A DNA stretch of 64,000 bases. Source: Pseudomonas sp. JAI120. Its GTDB lineage: Bacteria > Pseudomonadota > Gammaproteobacteria > Pseudomonadales > Pseudomonadaceae. Location of the stretch: NCBI RefSeq assembly GCF_014207255.1, contig NZ_JACHCZ010000003.1, positions 306,803-370,802 of the forward strand. The letters are read 5' to 3'. The position numbers were made by a program, and so were the translations under genes. Position 1 is the first letter of the stretch. Each line of letters opens with the position of its first letter. Positions 1-9,137 of this stretch are shown here, one piece after another. The notes beneath the pieces are model-generated. The model was not told the DNA's origin and searched no databases. It saw only the letters and a program-made list of their open reading frames with translations.

Positions 1-1443
1 CAGGCAGATCGGTACCGTGACGGTTAAGTAATGGCGATACAGCGGCGCCTTGAGCGACAGCGCGGCCGCTTCGAACTCGGCGTCCAGCTGGCGCAGCGCG
101 GTGGTGGCGGTCATCTGTGCGGTGGTCAAATAGTGAGCAATGGTGCACACCACCAGCAGGGTCATGGTGCCGTAGAACACATGCAGCGGGTTGCCGCTCA
201 GGTTGAAAAAGAACACGTAGCCCAGGCCCAGCACCAACCCCGGCACGGCCATCGGCACAAAGCTGAGCATGCGCAGCGCCAGGTTCAGGCCCTTCTGGCC
301 CTTGGTCTTTTCCATCAGGTAGGCGCCGGTGAAGATCAATACGCTGCCGATCAACGCCGTGCACAACGCCAGGGTCAAGCTGTTGCGATAGGCCAGCCAA
401 CCGCCGCCGGCCGTGTCTTCGAACTGGTAGTGGCTGAGCGACAGCGACAGGTTGTACGGCCAGAACTTCACCAACGAGGAGTACACCGCCATGCCGAACA
501 CCAGCAGCAACACGGCACAGATCAACAACACGATGAGCAGGTAGCAGCCATCCCGTAAACGCGACGGCACCGGCTGGAAGACTTGGGCGCGGCCACTCAT
601 GCCGTCACCTTGGCGACGGCGCAACCAGGCGTCGACGCCAAAGCTGAACAGCGCCGGCAGCAGCAACACCATGCCGATCAACGCCCCCCGACCAAACTGT
701 TGCTGACCGACCACCGCCTTGTAGGCTTCCAGCGCCAGCACCTGATAATCCCCACCGACCACCACGGGCACGCCGAAATCCGTGATGGTCAGGGTGAACA
801 CCAGGCAAAACGCCGCAAACACCGCCTGGCGCGTGGCCGGCCAGGTGATGCTGCGGAACGCCCGCGCAGGGCTGGCGCCCATGCTCGAGGCCGCGTCGAA
901 CAGACGCGCATCGGCCAGGGACAGCGCCGAGAGCAAAATCATCAGGGCATGGGGGAAGGTGTAGATCACTTCACCGAGCACAATGCCCCAGAAGCCGTAG
1001 ATGTTGTCCGAGAGCAGCCCGCGCAACAGGCCCTGGTTACCGAACAGATAGACCAGCGCAATGCCCGGCAGCATCGACGGTGCCATCAGCGGCAGCAGCG
1101 ACAGGCCTCGCCAGATGGCCTTGCCGGGAATCAACGTGCGTTGCAGAGCGTAGGCAAACAGGTAGGCCAGCGGTACGACAATGGCCGCTACGCTGAGGGA
1201 GACTTTCAGGCTATTGCCCAGCAGCCAGTGGAAGTTGGCGCTGGTGACCAACGCCCGTGCGGCGACCAGGCCACCGCCCTGCCCGGCTTCACTGCTGAAG
1301 CCACGCCAGAAGATCGCCAACAGTGGCAGCAATACGGCGATGCCCAGCAGCAACAGCCAGAGCAGTTTGCCGCCGACCACGAAAATACGGTCGCCGGTTT
1401 CGGCGCGTGACGCTTGACGCGCCAGAGTCATGACAGCGGCCAT
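1..1443 (-). CDS. ABC transporter permease, putative 2-aminoethylphosphonate uptake (partial, 3' end off window)
   Basis: Inner-membrane permease of an importer. The minus-strand frame opens with ATG one base after the stop of the ATPase gene and stays open for 481 codons to the window edge, so its C-terminus is missing. The protein shows two sets of membrane helices with an EAA-like loop in each half (around 'AASSMGASPARAFRS' and 'AALSLKAPLYRHYL'). This is the fused double-permease layout of FbpB and PhnU2-type proteins. The coupling and the ATPase type favour the putative 2-aminoethylphosphonate (PhnU2) family, but ferric iron or polyamine uptake cannot be excluded from sequence alone. No substrate-binding protein gene lies within the window. 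Confidence 0.85.
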   Translation of the reverse strand, partial: MAAVMTLARQASRAETGDRIFVVGGKLLWLLLLGIAVLLPLLAIFWRGFSSEAGQGGGLVAARALVTSANFHWLLGNSLKVSLSVAAIVVPLAYLFAYALQRTLIPGKAIWRGLSLLPLMAPSMLPGIALVYLFGNQGLLRGLLSDNIYGFWGIVLGEVIYTFPHALMILLSALSLADARLFDAASSMGASPARAFRSITWPATRQAVFAAFCLVFTLTITDFGVPVVVGGDYQVLALEAYKAVVGQQQFGRGALIGMVLLLPALFSFGVDAWLRRRQGDGMSGRAQVFQPVPSRLRDGCYLLIVLLICAVLLLVFGMAVYSSLVKFWPYNLSLSLSHYQFEDTAGGGWLAYRNSLTLALCTALIGSVLIFTGAYLMEKTKGQKGLNLALRMLSFVPMAVPGLVLGLGYVFFFNLSGNPLHVFYGTMTLLVVCTIAHYLTTAQMTATTALRQLDAEFEAAALSLKAPLYRHYLTVTVPICL

Positions 1444-1444
1444 C

Positions 1445-2509
1445 TCAGGCAAACACCTGCAGGCTGCGCGGCGGCAAGGCGACCCAGATGTCCTGGGCGC
1501 CCAGGCGCGGCATGGCTTCCGGGGCCAGCTCGGCAAGCAGCGGATGGCCGGGCAGTTGCTCCAGCTCAAAGCTCATGCGGCAGCGGTTGCCGAGGAAGGT
1601 GATCTCGCGGACCTTGGCCGGGAACAGGTTTTCTTCATGCACCGGCGGGTTGACGCTGATGGCTTCCGGGCGGCAGAACAGCCGGCCAGACTTGGCCCCG
1701 CCGGCATCCTCGGCCAGGCGCATGTTCATCCCGCCGACCTGGGCATGGCTGGCACTGTTGCGGCTGAACGGCAGCCAATTGCCCTGGCCGACAAACTCCG
1801 CCACAAACGGCGTGGCCGGGCGGTCGTAGATTTCCTGGGGCGTAGCGTATTGCTCGACCTTGCCGTTGTTCATCACGGCAATGCGGTCGGCCATCAACAT
1901 GGCTTCGTCCTGGTTGTGGGTGACCATCAGGGTGGTAATCCCGAGGCGCCGTTGCAGCTGGCGCAGCTCGGTGCACAGATGTTCGCGCACGCGGGCATCG
2001 AGGGCCGACATCGGCTCATCCAGCAACAGCAACGACGGGGCCGGCGCCAGCGCACGGGCCAGGGCGACGCGCTGCTGCTGACCGCCGGAGAGTTGGCCGG
2101 GGTATTTCTTTTCACTGCCCAAAAGGCCGACCAGCTCCAGCATCTGGCCGACACGCTGGCGCACTTCATCGCGACCGCTGCCGGTGAGGCCGTAGCCGAT
2201 GTTCGCTTCGACGGTGAGATTGGGAAACAGCGCGTAGGACTGGAACAAAATGCCGTAGTCCCGAGCCTGGGGCGGCAGCCGGGAAACATCGCGATCACCC
2301 AGGTAAAGTTCGCCGCTGTCCTGGCGTTCCAGGCCGGCGATGCAGCGCAGCAACGTGGTCTTGCCGCAGCCGGAAGGGCCCAGCAGGCACACCAGCTCGC
2401 CGGCAGCTACGTCCAGGGACACATTGTCCAACGCAGTAAAAGCGCCGAAGCGTTTCTGGATACCGCGCACGTTCATCGGCGCGCCGGGTTGGGTCAGGGC
2501 TGTGTTCAT
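1445..2509 (-). CDS. ABC transporter ATP-binding protein, putative 2-aminoethylphosphonate uptake (PhnT2-like)
   Basis: Cytoplasmic ATPase of 354 residues that energises the adjacent permease. It has Walker A GPSGCGKTT near residue 45, signature LSGGQQQR, Walker B LLLLDEP and the switch histidine in VTHNQDEA. A C-terminal TOBE-like region of ~120 residues follows, as in the CUT1/polyamine/iron ATPase class. A GAGGTG ribosome site precedes the ATG. It is the first gene of a two-gene (or longer) operon, one base from the permease. Substrate assignment rests on resemblance to PhnT2-type proteins and the neighbouring LysR gene, and is an inference. Confidence 0.85.
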   Translation of the reverse strand: MNTALTQPGAPMNVRGIQKRFGAFTALDNVSLDVAAGELVCLLGPSGCGKTTLLRCIAGLERQDSGELYLGDRDVSRLPPQARDYGILFQSYALFPNLTVEANIGYGLTGSGRDEVRQRVGQMLELVGLLGSEKKYPGQLSGGQQQRVALARALAPAPSLLLLDEPMSALDARVREHLCTELRQLQRRLGITTLMVTHNQDEAMLMADRIAVMNNGKVEQYATPQEIYDRPATPFVAEFVGQGNWLPFSRNSASHAQVGGMNMRLAEDAGGAKSGRLFCRPEAISVNPPVHEENLFPAKVREITFLGNRCRMSFELEQLPGHPLLAELAPEAMPRLGAQDIWVALPPRSLQVFA

Positions 2510-2648
2510 GGTGGCACCTCATCAAACTGATGAAGGCCATGCTAGGCAGGCAATGCGTCCCTCTTGTGGCAGAAAGGCAAAACGCGGCGATAGTGGTATT
2601 CGCAGATTTGTGTAGGACTCTAAGAGCTGAGTTGCTGGGTACATCGCC

Positions 2649-2731
2649 ATCGGGGGCAAGCCCCCTCCCACATTTGACCGAGTTCCAACATGGAAATGCG
2701 GTCACCTGTGGGAGGGGGCTTGCTCCCGATT
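2649..2731. repeat. REPIN (two inverted REP palindromes)
   Basis: Two REP units, ATCGGGGGCAAGCCCCCTCC and its inverse GGAGGGGGCTTGCTCCCGAT, face each other across ~30 bp. The element lies between the LysR gene and the ATPase gene, inside the only sizeable gap of this cluster. The spacer resembles that of the element at 13592-13673 (shared ACCGAGT and ATGCGGTC), so the two belong to one REPIN subfamily. Confidence 0.9.
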
Positions 2732-2755
2732 GGTCCCCACAGCCACTACAAGGCT

Positions 2756-3619
2756 TTAGATTGGCGACATTTCCTGCGCCAACCCCAAAAACGCCGCCGG
2801 CAGGCGAGCGCCTTTTCGTTCTTTGAGGCAGTACAGATACTCCGGAATCTGCGGCGCATTCTCGATGGTCAGCACCCGCAATTGTGGGTCATGGGGCACT
2901 TCCTGGCGGGCGATGATGCTGATGCCGATATTGCGCAGCACCGCTTCGCGGATCGATTCACGGCTGCCGATTTCCAGCAGCGGCCCGTAATTCACGCCGG
3001 CGCCTTGCAGCATCTCTTCCGTAAGCCGTCGCGTGGTGGAGCCCGCTTCACGCATCAACAGCGTATGCCCGGCCAACGCACTGAGCGGTACATGGTCGAG
3101 CTTGGCCAGTGGGTGATTGCGGTGCACCGCCAACACCAGGGGATCGGTGCCCAGCACGCGGCGGATCAGGCGCGGGTCTTCGAGCAACTGCGAGGACGCG
3201 GCGACATCGACGCGGTAATCGTCCAGTGCTTCGAGCACCTGCTGGGAGTTGCCGATTTCCACCGACACTTCCACGTGCGGCAGGCGTTCGCGAAAGGCTT
3301 TGACCAAGTCGAGGATGTAGTACGGCGCCGTCGCGGCGATTCTCAGCGCCCCCTGGACCTGGCCGCTGTTACGCAGGAAAAACTCGATGTCCGCTTCCTG
3401 CTGCAGCAACGTCTTGACCATCGGCAGCAGGCGCGCGCCCTCGTCGCTGACGGTGAGGCGGCGCCCGCCACGGTAGAACAGCTCAACGCCGTACTGGCTT
3501 TCCAGGTTGCGAATCTGGGTGGTGACCGTGGGCTGGCTCAGGCCGAGTTTTTTCGCCGCCTGGGTGATGCTGCCCAGGCGGGCAACCATAAAAAACGCCT
3601 TCAGCTCGGCACTCAGCAC
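2756..3619 (-). CDS. LysR-family transcriptional regulator
   Basis: DNA-binding regulator of 287 residues. The N-terminal winged helix-turn-helix (residues ~1-60, with 'GSITQAAKKLGLSQPTVTTQ') is followed by a periplasmic-binding-protein-like effector domain. The same-strand position just upstream of the phosphonate-type transporter genes suggests it controls them. LysR genes are often found beside PhnT2/PhnU2 clusters, but the inducer is unknown. The stop lies just beyond the REPIN. Its start is only 17 bases from the stop of the cadmium ATPase gene upstream on the same strand, so read-through is possible. Confidence 0.85.
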   Translation of the reverse strand: MLSAELKAFFMVARLGSITQAAKKLGLSQPTVTTQIRNLESQYGVELFYRGGRRLTVSDEGARLLPMVKTLLQQEADIEFFLRNSGQVQGALRIAATAPYYILDLVKAFRERLPHVEVSVEIGNSQQVLEALDDYRVDVAASSQLLEDPRLIRRVLGTDPLVLAVHRNHPLAKLDHVPLSALAGHTLLMREAGSTTRRLTEEMLQGAGVNYGPLLEIGSRESIREAVLRNIGISIIARQEVPHDPQLRVLTIENAPQIPEYLYCLKERKGARLPAAFLGLAQEMSPI

Positions 3620-3635
3620 ACCACCCTCTCATCCT

Positions 3636-5888
3636 CTATTTGCGCAACAGGCGCAGGCCATTGAACACCACCAGCAGGGCCACGCCCATGTCGGCGAACA
3701 CCGCCATCCACATGGTAGCCATGCCCAGGAACGTGACCACCAGGAAGATCGCCTTGATCACCAGCGCCAGGGTGATGTTCTGCTTGAGGATACTCGACGT
3801 TTGCCGCGACAAACGAATGAATGCCGGAATCTTGCGCAAATCATCGTCCATCAAGGCGACGTCGGCAGTTTCGATGGCGGTGTCGGTACCTGCTGCAGCC
3901 ATCGCAAAGCCAATCTCGGCGCGCGCCAGGGCCGGGGCGTCGTTGATGCCGTCGCCGACCATGCCAACCCGGTAGCCTTGGCCGTAGAGGGTTTCGATGG
4001 CGTGCAGTTTGTCGGTGGGCAACAGGTCGCCCTGAGCCTGGTCGATGCCGACCTGAGCGGCAATCGCCTGGGCGGTGTGGGTGTTGTCGCCGGTGAGCAT
4101 CAGGGTCTTGATGCCCAGCTCATGCAATTGCTGGATGGCTTCGCGGCTGCTGTCCTTGACCGTGTCGGCCACCGCGAACAGGGCCAGCGGGCCGGACGTG
4201 TCGAGCAACAGCACCACGGACTTGCCTTGTTTCTCCAGGGCAAACAGTTTTTCCTCCAGCTCCGGCGAGCATAAGCCCAGGTCTTCCACGAGGCGGTGGT
4301 TGCCCAAGTGGTAGGTCTGGCCATTGATATCGCCGCGCACGCCGCGACCGGCCAGGGCTTCGAAGTTATCCACAACGTGCACAGGCAGGTTTTTATCCAC
4401 AGCCGCGTTGGCGATTGCCAGGGACACCGGGTGGTCGGAACGCCCGGCCAAACTGGCAGCCAGGGCCGGGGCGCTGTCTTCGACAGTGGGGAACAGCGCA
4501 AGGTAATCGGTTTGCACCGGCTTGCCGTGGGTGATAGTGCCGGTCTTGTCCAGCGCCAGGTAGTCCAGCTTGTATCCGCCCTCCAGGTACACGCCGCCCT
4601 TGATCAGGATGCCTTTGCGCGCCGCAGCCGCCAGGCCGCTGACGATGGTCACCGGGGTGGAAATCACCAACGCGCAAGGGCACGCCACCACCAGCAGCAC
4701 CAGGGCGCGGTAGATCCAGTCGAACCAGGCGCCAGCCATGAACAGCGGTGGGATTACGGCCACGCCCAGGGCGAACAGGAACACGGCCGGGGTGTAGATT
4801 TTCGAGAAGCTGTCGACAAAGCGCTGGGTCGGTGCCCGTGCGCCCTGAGCCTGTTCCACCGCATGGATGATGCGGGCCAGGGTGGAGTTGTTGGCGGCCG
4901 CCGTGACCTTGTACTCCAGGGAACCGGCCTGGTTGATGGTGCCGGCGAAGACTTTATCGCCCACGGTCTTTTCAATCGGCAGGCTTTCACCGGTGATCGG
5001 CGCCTGGTCGATGGTGGATTGGCCGGCGGTGACTTCACCGTCCAGACCAATGCGCTCGCCAGGTTTTACCCGCACGATTGCGCCCAGTTCAATGCTTTTG
5101 ACCTCCGTTTCAATCCAGCGGCCATCAGCCTGCTGAACCGTGGCCTGTTCCGGTGTCATCTGCATCAAGCCACTGATGGCATTGCGCGCACGGTCCAGGG
5201 ACTTGGCTTCTATCAACTCGGCCACGGTGAACAGGAACATCACCATCGCCGCTTCCGGCCACTGGCCAATCAGGATCGCGCCGGTGACCGCGATACTCAT
5301 CAGCGCGTTGATGTTCAGGTTGAGGTTTTTCAGGGCGATCCAGCCCTTCTTGTAGGTGGTGAGGCCACCGCTGAGGATCGACACCAGTGCCACGATGGCG
5401 ATGACCCAGGTCGGCGCGGCGTTGGTGAAGTGCAGTATTTCTGCGCCCAACGCCCCCACACCGGACAACGCCAAGGGCCACCAATGCTTCTTGGCAGGCG
5501 GCTCGGCGGCCAGGGTACCCTCCACGATCGGGTCGGCCTGCATGCCCAGGGACTTGATCGCATCGATGATCGGCGCGGTGCTCGGCAGATCATGGGTGAC
5601 GCCGAGGATGCGGTTGATCAGGTTGAATTCCAGCTGCTGCACACCGGCCAGCTTGCCCAGTTTGTTCTGGATCAGCGTCTGCTCGGTGGGGCAGTCCATG
5701 GCTTCGATGCGGAAGGTGCTCAGGCGCGAACCGGCGGTGGGCGCCTCGCTCAACTGCACCAGTGCAGGCGCGGGCGTGCCGGAACAGCACGAACCGCCAT
5801 GACCGTGGTCATGCACAGGCGTGAGTTTCTTCGAGCCATGATCATGTTCGTGGTCATGTTTGTGCGGGGTATGGAGGGAGTCGCTCAT
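3636..5888 (-). CDS. cadA: Heavy-metal P1B-type ATPase (Cd/Zn/Pb efflux), CadA
   Basis: Inner-membrane pump of 750 residues that exports Cd(II), Zn(II) or Pb(II) using ATP. The His-rich N-terminus (HDHEHDHG, then HDHGHGG and a CC pair) is followed by an HMA fold in which CxxC is replaced by DCPTE. The core has TGES, the intramembrane CPC site (ACPCALVIS, ~residue 400), phosphorylation motif DKTGT (~447) and GDGINDAPA (~640). The start MSDSLHT was chosen because it lies just downstream of the MerR-type promoter; an upstream in-frame ATG would place the promoter inside the gene. It is divergent from cadR. The metal range is inferred from the CPC class and the CadR partner. Confidence 0.93.
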   Translation of the reverse strand: MSDSLHTPHKHDHEHDHGSKKLTPVHDHGHGGSCCSGTPAPALVQLSEAPTAGSRLSTFRIEAMDCPTEQTLIQNKLGKLAGVQQLEFNLINRILGVTHDLPSTAPIIDAIKSLGMQADPIVEGTLAAEPPAKKHWWPLALSGVGALGAEILHFTNAAPTWVIAIVALVSILSGGLTTYKKGWIALKNLNLNINALMSIAVTGAILIGQWPEAAMVMFLFTVAELIEAKSLDRARNAISGLMQMTPEQATVQQADGRWIETEVKSIELGAIVRVKPGERIGLDGEVTAGQSTIDQAPITGESLPIEKTVGDKVFAGTINQAGSLEYKVTAAANNSTLARIIHAVEQAQGARAPTQRFVDSFSKIYTPAVFLFALGVAVIPPLFMAGAWFDWIYRALVLLVVACPCALVISTPVTIVSGLAAAARKGILIKGGVYLEGGYKLDYLALDKTGTITHGKPVQTDYLALFPTVEDSAPALAASLAGRSDHPVSLAIANAAVDKNLPVHVVDNFEALAGRGVRGDINGQTYHLGNHRLVEDLGLCSPELEEKLFALEKQGKSVVLLLDTSGPLALFAVADTVKDSSREAIQQLHELGIKTLMLTGDNTHTAQAIAAQVGIDQAQGDLLPTDKLHAIETLYGQGYRVGMVGDGINDAPALARAEIGFAMAAAGTDTAIETADVALMDDDLRKIPAFIRLSRQTSSILKQNITLALVIKAIFLVVTFLGMATMWMAVFADMGVALLVVFNGLRLLRK

Positions 5889-5919
5889 TCTGTCGCGTCC
5901 GTAAAGGTGCCTGTTGCCA

Positions 5920-5950
5920 AGTAAAGACCCTGTAGCCACTATAGGGTCAA
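5920..5950 (-). promoter_or_regulatory. CadR-controlled cadA promoter with 19-bp spacer
   Basis: On the minus strand a -35 TTGACC (5945-5950) and a -10 TTTACT (5920-5925) are separated by exactly 19 bp. That overlong spacing is typical of MerR-family activated promoters. Between them lies a dyad with arms ACCCT and AGGGT (5927-5947). The site is in the 85-bp gap between divergent cadA and cadR. By analogy with known MerR/CadR systems, CadR would bind the dyad and untwist it when metal is present. Confidence 0.88.
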
Positions 5951-5973
5951 GCACCCATTTGGAGATTGCTGCG

Positions 5974-6414
5974 ATGAAGATCGGCGAACTGGCCAAACTG
6001 ACCGACTGCCCGGTGGAAACCATCCGTTATTACGAGAAAGAAGGCCTGCTGCCACCCCCGGCACGCACCGAGGCCAACTACCGCGTGTATACCCAGGCGC
6101 ACACCGAGCGGCTGATCTTCATACGCAACTGCCGCAGCCTCGACATGACCCTGGAAGAAATCCGCAGTTTGCTCGGCTTACGGGACAGCCCTCAGGACCA
6201 GTGTGAAAACGTGAATGCCTTGATAGATGAGCATATCCACCATGTGAAAGCGCGGATTGACGGGCTGTTGGCGTTGCAGGAGCAGTTGCTGGACCTGCGT
6301 CAACGCTGTGGCGGCGGGGACCACTGTGGGATTTTGCAGCAGTTGGAGGTCAGCGGAGGTGTTGCCACCAGCGAGGCCGAGCCTTCACATGTGGGCAGAA
6401 GCCACGGCCATTAA
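5974..6414 (+). CDS. cadR: MerR-family cadmium-responsive regulator CadR
   Basis: Metal-sensing regulator of 146 residues. It has an N-terminal MerR helix-turn-helix ('KIGELAKLTDCPVETIRYYE'), a dimerisation helix, and cysteines placed as in Cd(II)/Pb(II) sensors: one in DQCENV (~77) and two in QRCGGGDHCG (~112 and 118). A His-containing tail ends in GRSHGH, a known trait of Pseudomonas CadR. The ATG before KIGELAKL is the family start and follows the promoter dyad; an upstream in-frame ATG would overlap the operator. It is divergent from cadA and expected to control it. Confidence 0.93.
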   Translation: MKIGELAKLTDCPVETIRYYEKEGLLPPPARTEANYRVYTQAHTERLIFIRNCRSLDMTLEEIRSLLGLRDSPQDQCENVNALIDEHIHHVKARIDGLLALQEQLLDLRQRCGGGDHCGILQQLEVSGGVATSEAEPSHVGRSHGH

Positions 6415-6422
6415 ACAGGCCA

Positions 6423-6454
6423 AATGTGGGAGGGGGCTTGTCCCCTTCCACACT
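6423..6454. repeat. Single REP palindrome
   Basis: One imperfect REP unit (TGTGGGAGGGGGCTTGTCCC then CTTCCACAC) fills the 55-bp gap between the convergent cadR and thyA genes. It could form an RNA hairpin and act as a two-way transcription barrier. Confidence 0.8.
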
Positions 6455-6469
6455 GGACACCGTCAGACT

Positions 6470-7303
6470 CTAGATGGCGACATCGGCCTTGATGCTTGGA
6501 TCAGCGTCATAGCCCACGATTTCAAAGTCTTCGAACTTGTAATCGTAGATCGACGCAGGCTTACGCTTGATCACCAGTTCCGGCAGCTTCTTCGGCGTGC
6601 GCGCCAGCTGGGTCTGGATCTGTTCCATGTGGTTGCTGTAGGCGTGGGTGTCGCCGGTGGTGACGATGATCTCGTGGGGGATCAAGTCGCATTGCTGGGC
6701 CAGCATGTGGGTCAGCAGCGCCAGGGCGGCGGTGTTGTACGGCAGGCCGAGGAACACGTCGGAACTGCGGATGTACAACTGCATCGACAGATGGCCGTCA
6801 TGCACGAACGCCTGGTACAGCAGGTGGCACGGTGGCAGGGCTTGCTTGCCGTTGCGCGCGTTTTCCTGCGGGCTCCTGGTTTCGTCCGGCAGGTATTCGA
6901 CGTTCCAGCCGTGGAACAGGATGCGACGGCTGTTGGGGTTGGTCTTGAGCGTGTGCACCATGTAGTCGATCTGGTTGATCGTGCCGCCATCCTTGGTCGG
7001 CCAGGCGGTCCACTGTTCGCCGTACACCGGGCCCAGGTCACCTTCTTCGGTGGCCCATTCGTCCCAGATTTTCACGCCGTTTTCATTCAACCATTTGATG
7101 TTGGTGTTGCCGCTCAACATCCAGATCAGCTCGTTGGCGATGCTTTTGAAGTGAAGCTTCTTGGTGGTCAGCAACGGGAAGCCGTCGGCCAAGTTATGCC
7201 GATACTGACGGGCGAACACGGCCTTGGTGCCGGTGCCGGTGCGATCGCCCTTGGTCAATCCATTGGTCACGACGTCGTTTAGTAGTTCGAGATATTGCTT
7301 CAT
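6470..7303 (-). CDS. thyA: Thymidylate synthase
   Basis: Converts dUMP and methylene-tetrahydrofolate to dTMP and dihydrofolate in the cytoplasm. The 277-residue product has the folate/nucleotide-binding N-terminus (KGDRTGTGT), the catalytic cysteine in LPPCH (C159), RSSDVFLGLPYN for dUMP binding, and GDTHAYSNH near the C-terminus. Length is a little above the 264 residues of the E. coli enzyme. It follows lgt by ~50 bp on the same strand, the usual lgt-thyA order of gammaproteobacteria, so co-transcription is likely. Confidence 0.97.
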   Translation of the reverse strand: MKQYLELLNDVVTNGLTKGDRTGTGTKAVFARQYRHNLADGFPLLTTKKLHFKSIANELIWMLSGNTNIKWLNENGVKIWDEWATEEGDLGPVYGEQWTAWPTKDGGTINQIDYMVHTLKTNPNSRRILFHGWNVEYLPDETRSPQENARNGKQALPPCHLLYQAFVHDGHLSMQLYIRSSDVFLGLPYNTAALALLTHMLAQQCDLIPHEIIVTTGDTHAYSNHMEQIQTQLARTPKKLPELVIKRKPASIYDYKFEDFEIVGYDADPSIKADVAI

Positions 7304-7355
7304 GTCATTACCTGTATCGTTGAAGCCGGGACCTCGCAGGCCCCGGCATTCGAAT

Positions 7356-8168
7356 TTAAAGCGCGGTGTTCTTCAGCGGTTGCGGGCGGTTGTACGCCCA
7401 CCACAGCAAGCCCAGGCCGACCAGGATCATCGGAATGCTGAGCACTTGCCCCATGGTCAGCCAGCCCCACGCCAGGTAGCCCAGTTGGGCATCCGGCACG
7501 CGCACGAATTCGACGATGAAACGGAAGATCCCGTAGAACAGCGCAAACATGCCGGAAACGGCCATGGTCGGGCGCGGTTTGCGCGAGAAGAGGTACAGGA
7601 TAAGGAACAGTGCCACGCCTTCCAACGCGAACTGGTAGAGCTGCGACGGATGGCGCGGCAGTTGCGCCGGGTCGCTGAACGGCGGGAACACCATGGCCCA
7701 CGGCACGTCGGTCGGCTTGCCCCACAACTCGGCGTTGATGAAGTTACCGATGCGCCCGGCCCCCAGGCCGATCGGCACCAGGGGCGCGACGAAGTCCATC
7801 AGTTGGAAGAACGACTTGCCGTTACGACGGCCGAACCACCAGGCGGCGATCATCACGCCGATAAAGCCACCGTGGAATGCCATGCCGCCTTTCCACACTT
7901 CAAAGATCAGCGTCGGGTTGGCGATGTAGGCAGAGAGATCGTAAAACAGCACATACCCCAGTCGCCCGCCGACAATAACGCCCATCGACAACCAGAACAC
8001 CATGTCGGAGAGCTTCTCCTTGGTCCAAGTCGGGTCGAAACGGTTCAGGCGCCGGGAGGCCAGCAGCCATGCACCGCCGATGCCGATCAGGTACATCAAC
8101 CCGTACCAGTGGATTTTCAGCGGACCGATGGCCAGGGCCACCGGGTCGATCTGCGGGTAAGGCAGCAT
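7356..8168 (-). CDS. lgt: Prolipoprotein diacylglyceryl transferase
   Basis: Inner-membrane enzyme that moves diacylglycerol from phosphatidylglycerol to the lipobox cysteine of prolipoproteins, the first step of lipoprotein maturation. The 270-residue product has about seven membrane helices, the HGGFIGVM stretch with its conserved histidine, and the family signature GRIGNFINAELWG. The start MLPYPQIDP matches the family. It lies between the TauE-family gene and thyA on the same strand. Confidence 0.97.
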   Translation of the reverse strand: MLPYPQIDPVALAIGPLKIHWYGLMYLIGIGGAWLLASRRLNRFDPTWTKEKLSDMVFWLSMGVIVGGRLGYVLFYDLSAYIANPTLIFEVWKGGMAFHGGFIGVMIAAWWFGRRNGKSFFQLMDFVAPLVPIGLGAGRIGNFINAELWGKPTDVPWAMVFPPFSDPAQLPRHPSQLYQFALEGVALFLILYLFSRKPRPTMAVSGMFALFYGIFRFIVEFVRVPDAQLGYLAWGWLTMGQVLSIPMILVGLGLLWWAYNRPQPLKNTAL

Positions 8169-8233
8169 TGCGACTCCTCGTTAAATCATTCGTTATGGCG
8201 ACCGGACCATGCCCGGGCGCGATTAAGCCTGCG

Positions 8234-9016
8234 TTACAGCAAAAAATTCAAACCGACACAAAACAGCAAGCCGGCGAACAACCGCTTGAGCAAGCGCGGC
8301 GACAACCGGTGCGCCAGGCGTGCGCCGAAACGGGCAAACACCATGCTGGTCAGGGCAATGCCCAGCAGCGCCGGCAAATACACGAACCCTAGACTATGAG
8401 CGGGCAACAGCGGGTCATGCCAGCCCAGAATCATGAAACTTAATGCACCGGCCAGGGCAATCGGCAGACCACAGGCGGACGAGGTGGCCACCGCCTGTTG
8501 CATCGGCACGCTGCGCCAGGTCAGAAACGGCACGGTCAGCGAGCCGCCGCCGATGCCGAAAATCGCCGAAGCCCAGCCGATCACGGTACCGGCCAGGGTC
8601 AGGCCAAGCTTGCCCGGCACCGTACGGCTGGCCTTGGGCTTGACCTCCAGGGCCAGTTGCACGGCGATGATCAGGGCGAATACGCCGATGATCTTCTGCA
8701 AGTTGGGGCCGGAAATCGCTTCGGCGGTCAGCGCACCAAAACCGGCGCCGAGCAGGATACCCACGGTCATCCATACAAAGATCGGCCAACGCACCGCGCC
8801 ACGTCGGTGGTGCTCACGCACGGCATTGACCGAGGTAAAGATGATTGTTGCCAGGGACGTGCCCACGGCCAGGTGGGTCAGCACCTGCGGGTCGAAGCCC
8901 TGCAAGGTGAAGCTGAACACCAGCACCGGCACGATGATGATACCGCCGCCCACGCCAAACAGCCCGGCGAGCACACCCGCACACGCGCCCAGCAGCAAAT
9001 ACAGCAGAAATTCCAT
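8234..9016 (-). CDS. TauE/SafE family sulfite/anion exporter-like membrane protein
   Basis: Predicted inner-membrane permease of 260 residues with about eight hydrophobic helices and two internally similar halves (GLFGVGGGIIIVPV and AIFGIGGGSLTVPF). This repeat is the hallmark of the TauE/SafE (DUF81) family. Members export sulfite, sulfoacetate or other small organic anions, but the substrate here is unknown. The second ATG (MEFLLYLL) was chosen; one four codons upstream is possible. It is the first gene of a likely three-gene minus-strand unit with lgt and thyA. Confidence 0.88.
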   Translation of the reverse strand: MEFLLYLLLGACAGVLAGLFGVGGGIIIVPVLVFSFTLQGFDPQVLTHLAVGTSLATIIFTSVNAVREHHRRGAVRWPIFVWMTVGILLGAGFGALTAEAISGPNLQKIIGVFALIIAVQLALEVKPKASRTVPGKLGLTLAGTVIGWASAIFGIGGGSLTVPFLTWRSVPMQQAVATSSACGLPIALAGALSFMILGWHDPLLPAHSLGFVYLPALLGIALTSMVFARFGARLAHRLSPRLLKRLFAGLLFCVGLNFLL

Positions 9017-9137
9017 GGGAGCCCCCAAACCAAGTCCGGCATGTTAACGGATGGAAGGCATGCGACCCAACTGGATACGATGGAACGCTGCTGCCTGTGT
9101 GGGTAGAGTGGCTAAAAACACAAAAGGGAATCGCCTG

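Noticed and set aside
5600..5730. DCPTE in place of CxxC in the CadA N-terminal HMA domain as a loss-of-function sign
   Set aside because: This variant is known in Cd/Zn pumps of Pseudomonas and relatives, and the catalytic and transmembrane metal motifs are intact.
4296..5924. 542-codon plus-strand frame opposite cadA
   Set aside because: No motif, shadow composition, and it crosses the cadA/cadR promoter; cadA on the other strand has all P-type ATPase motifs.
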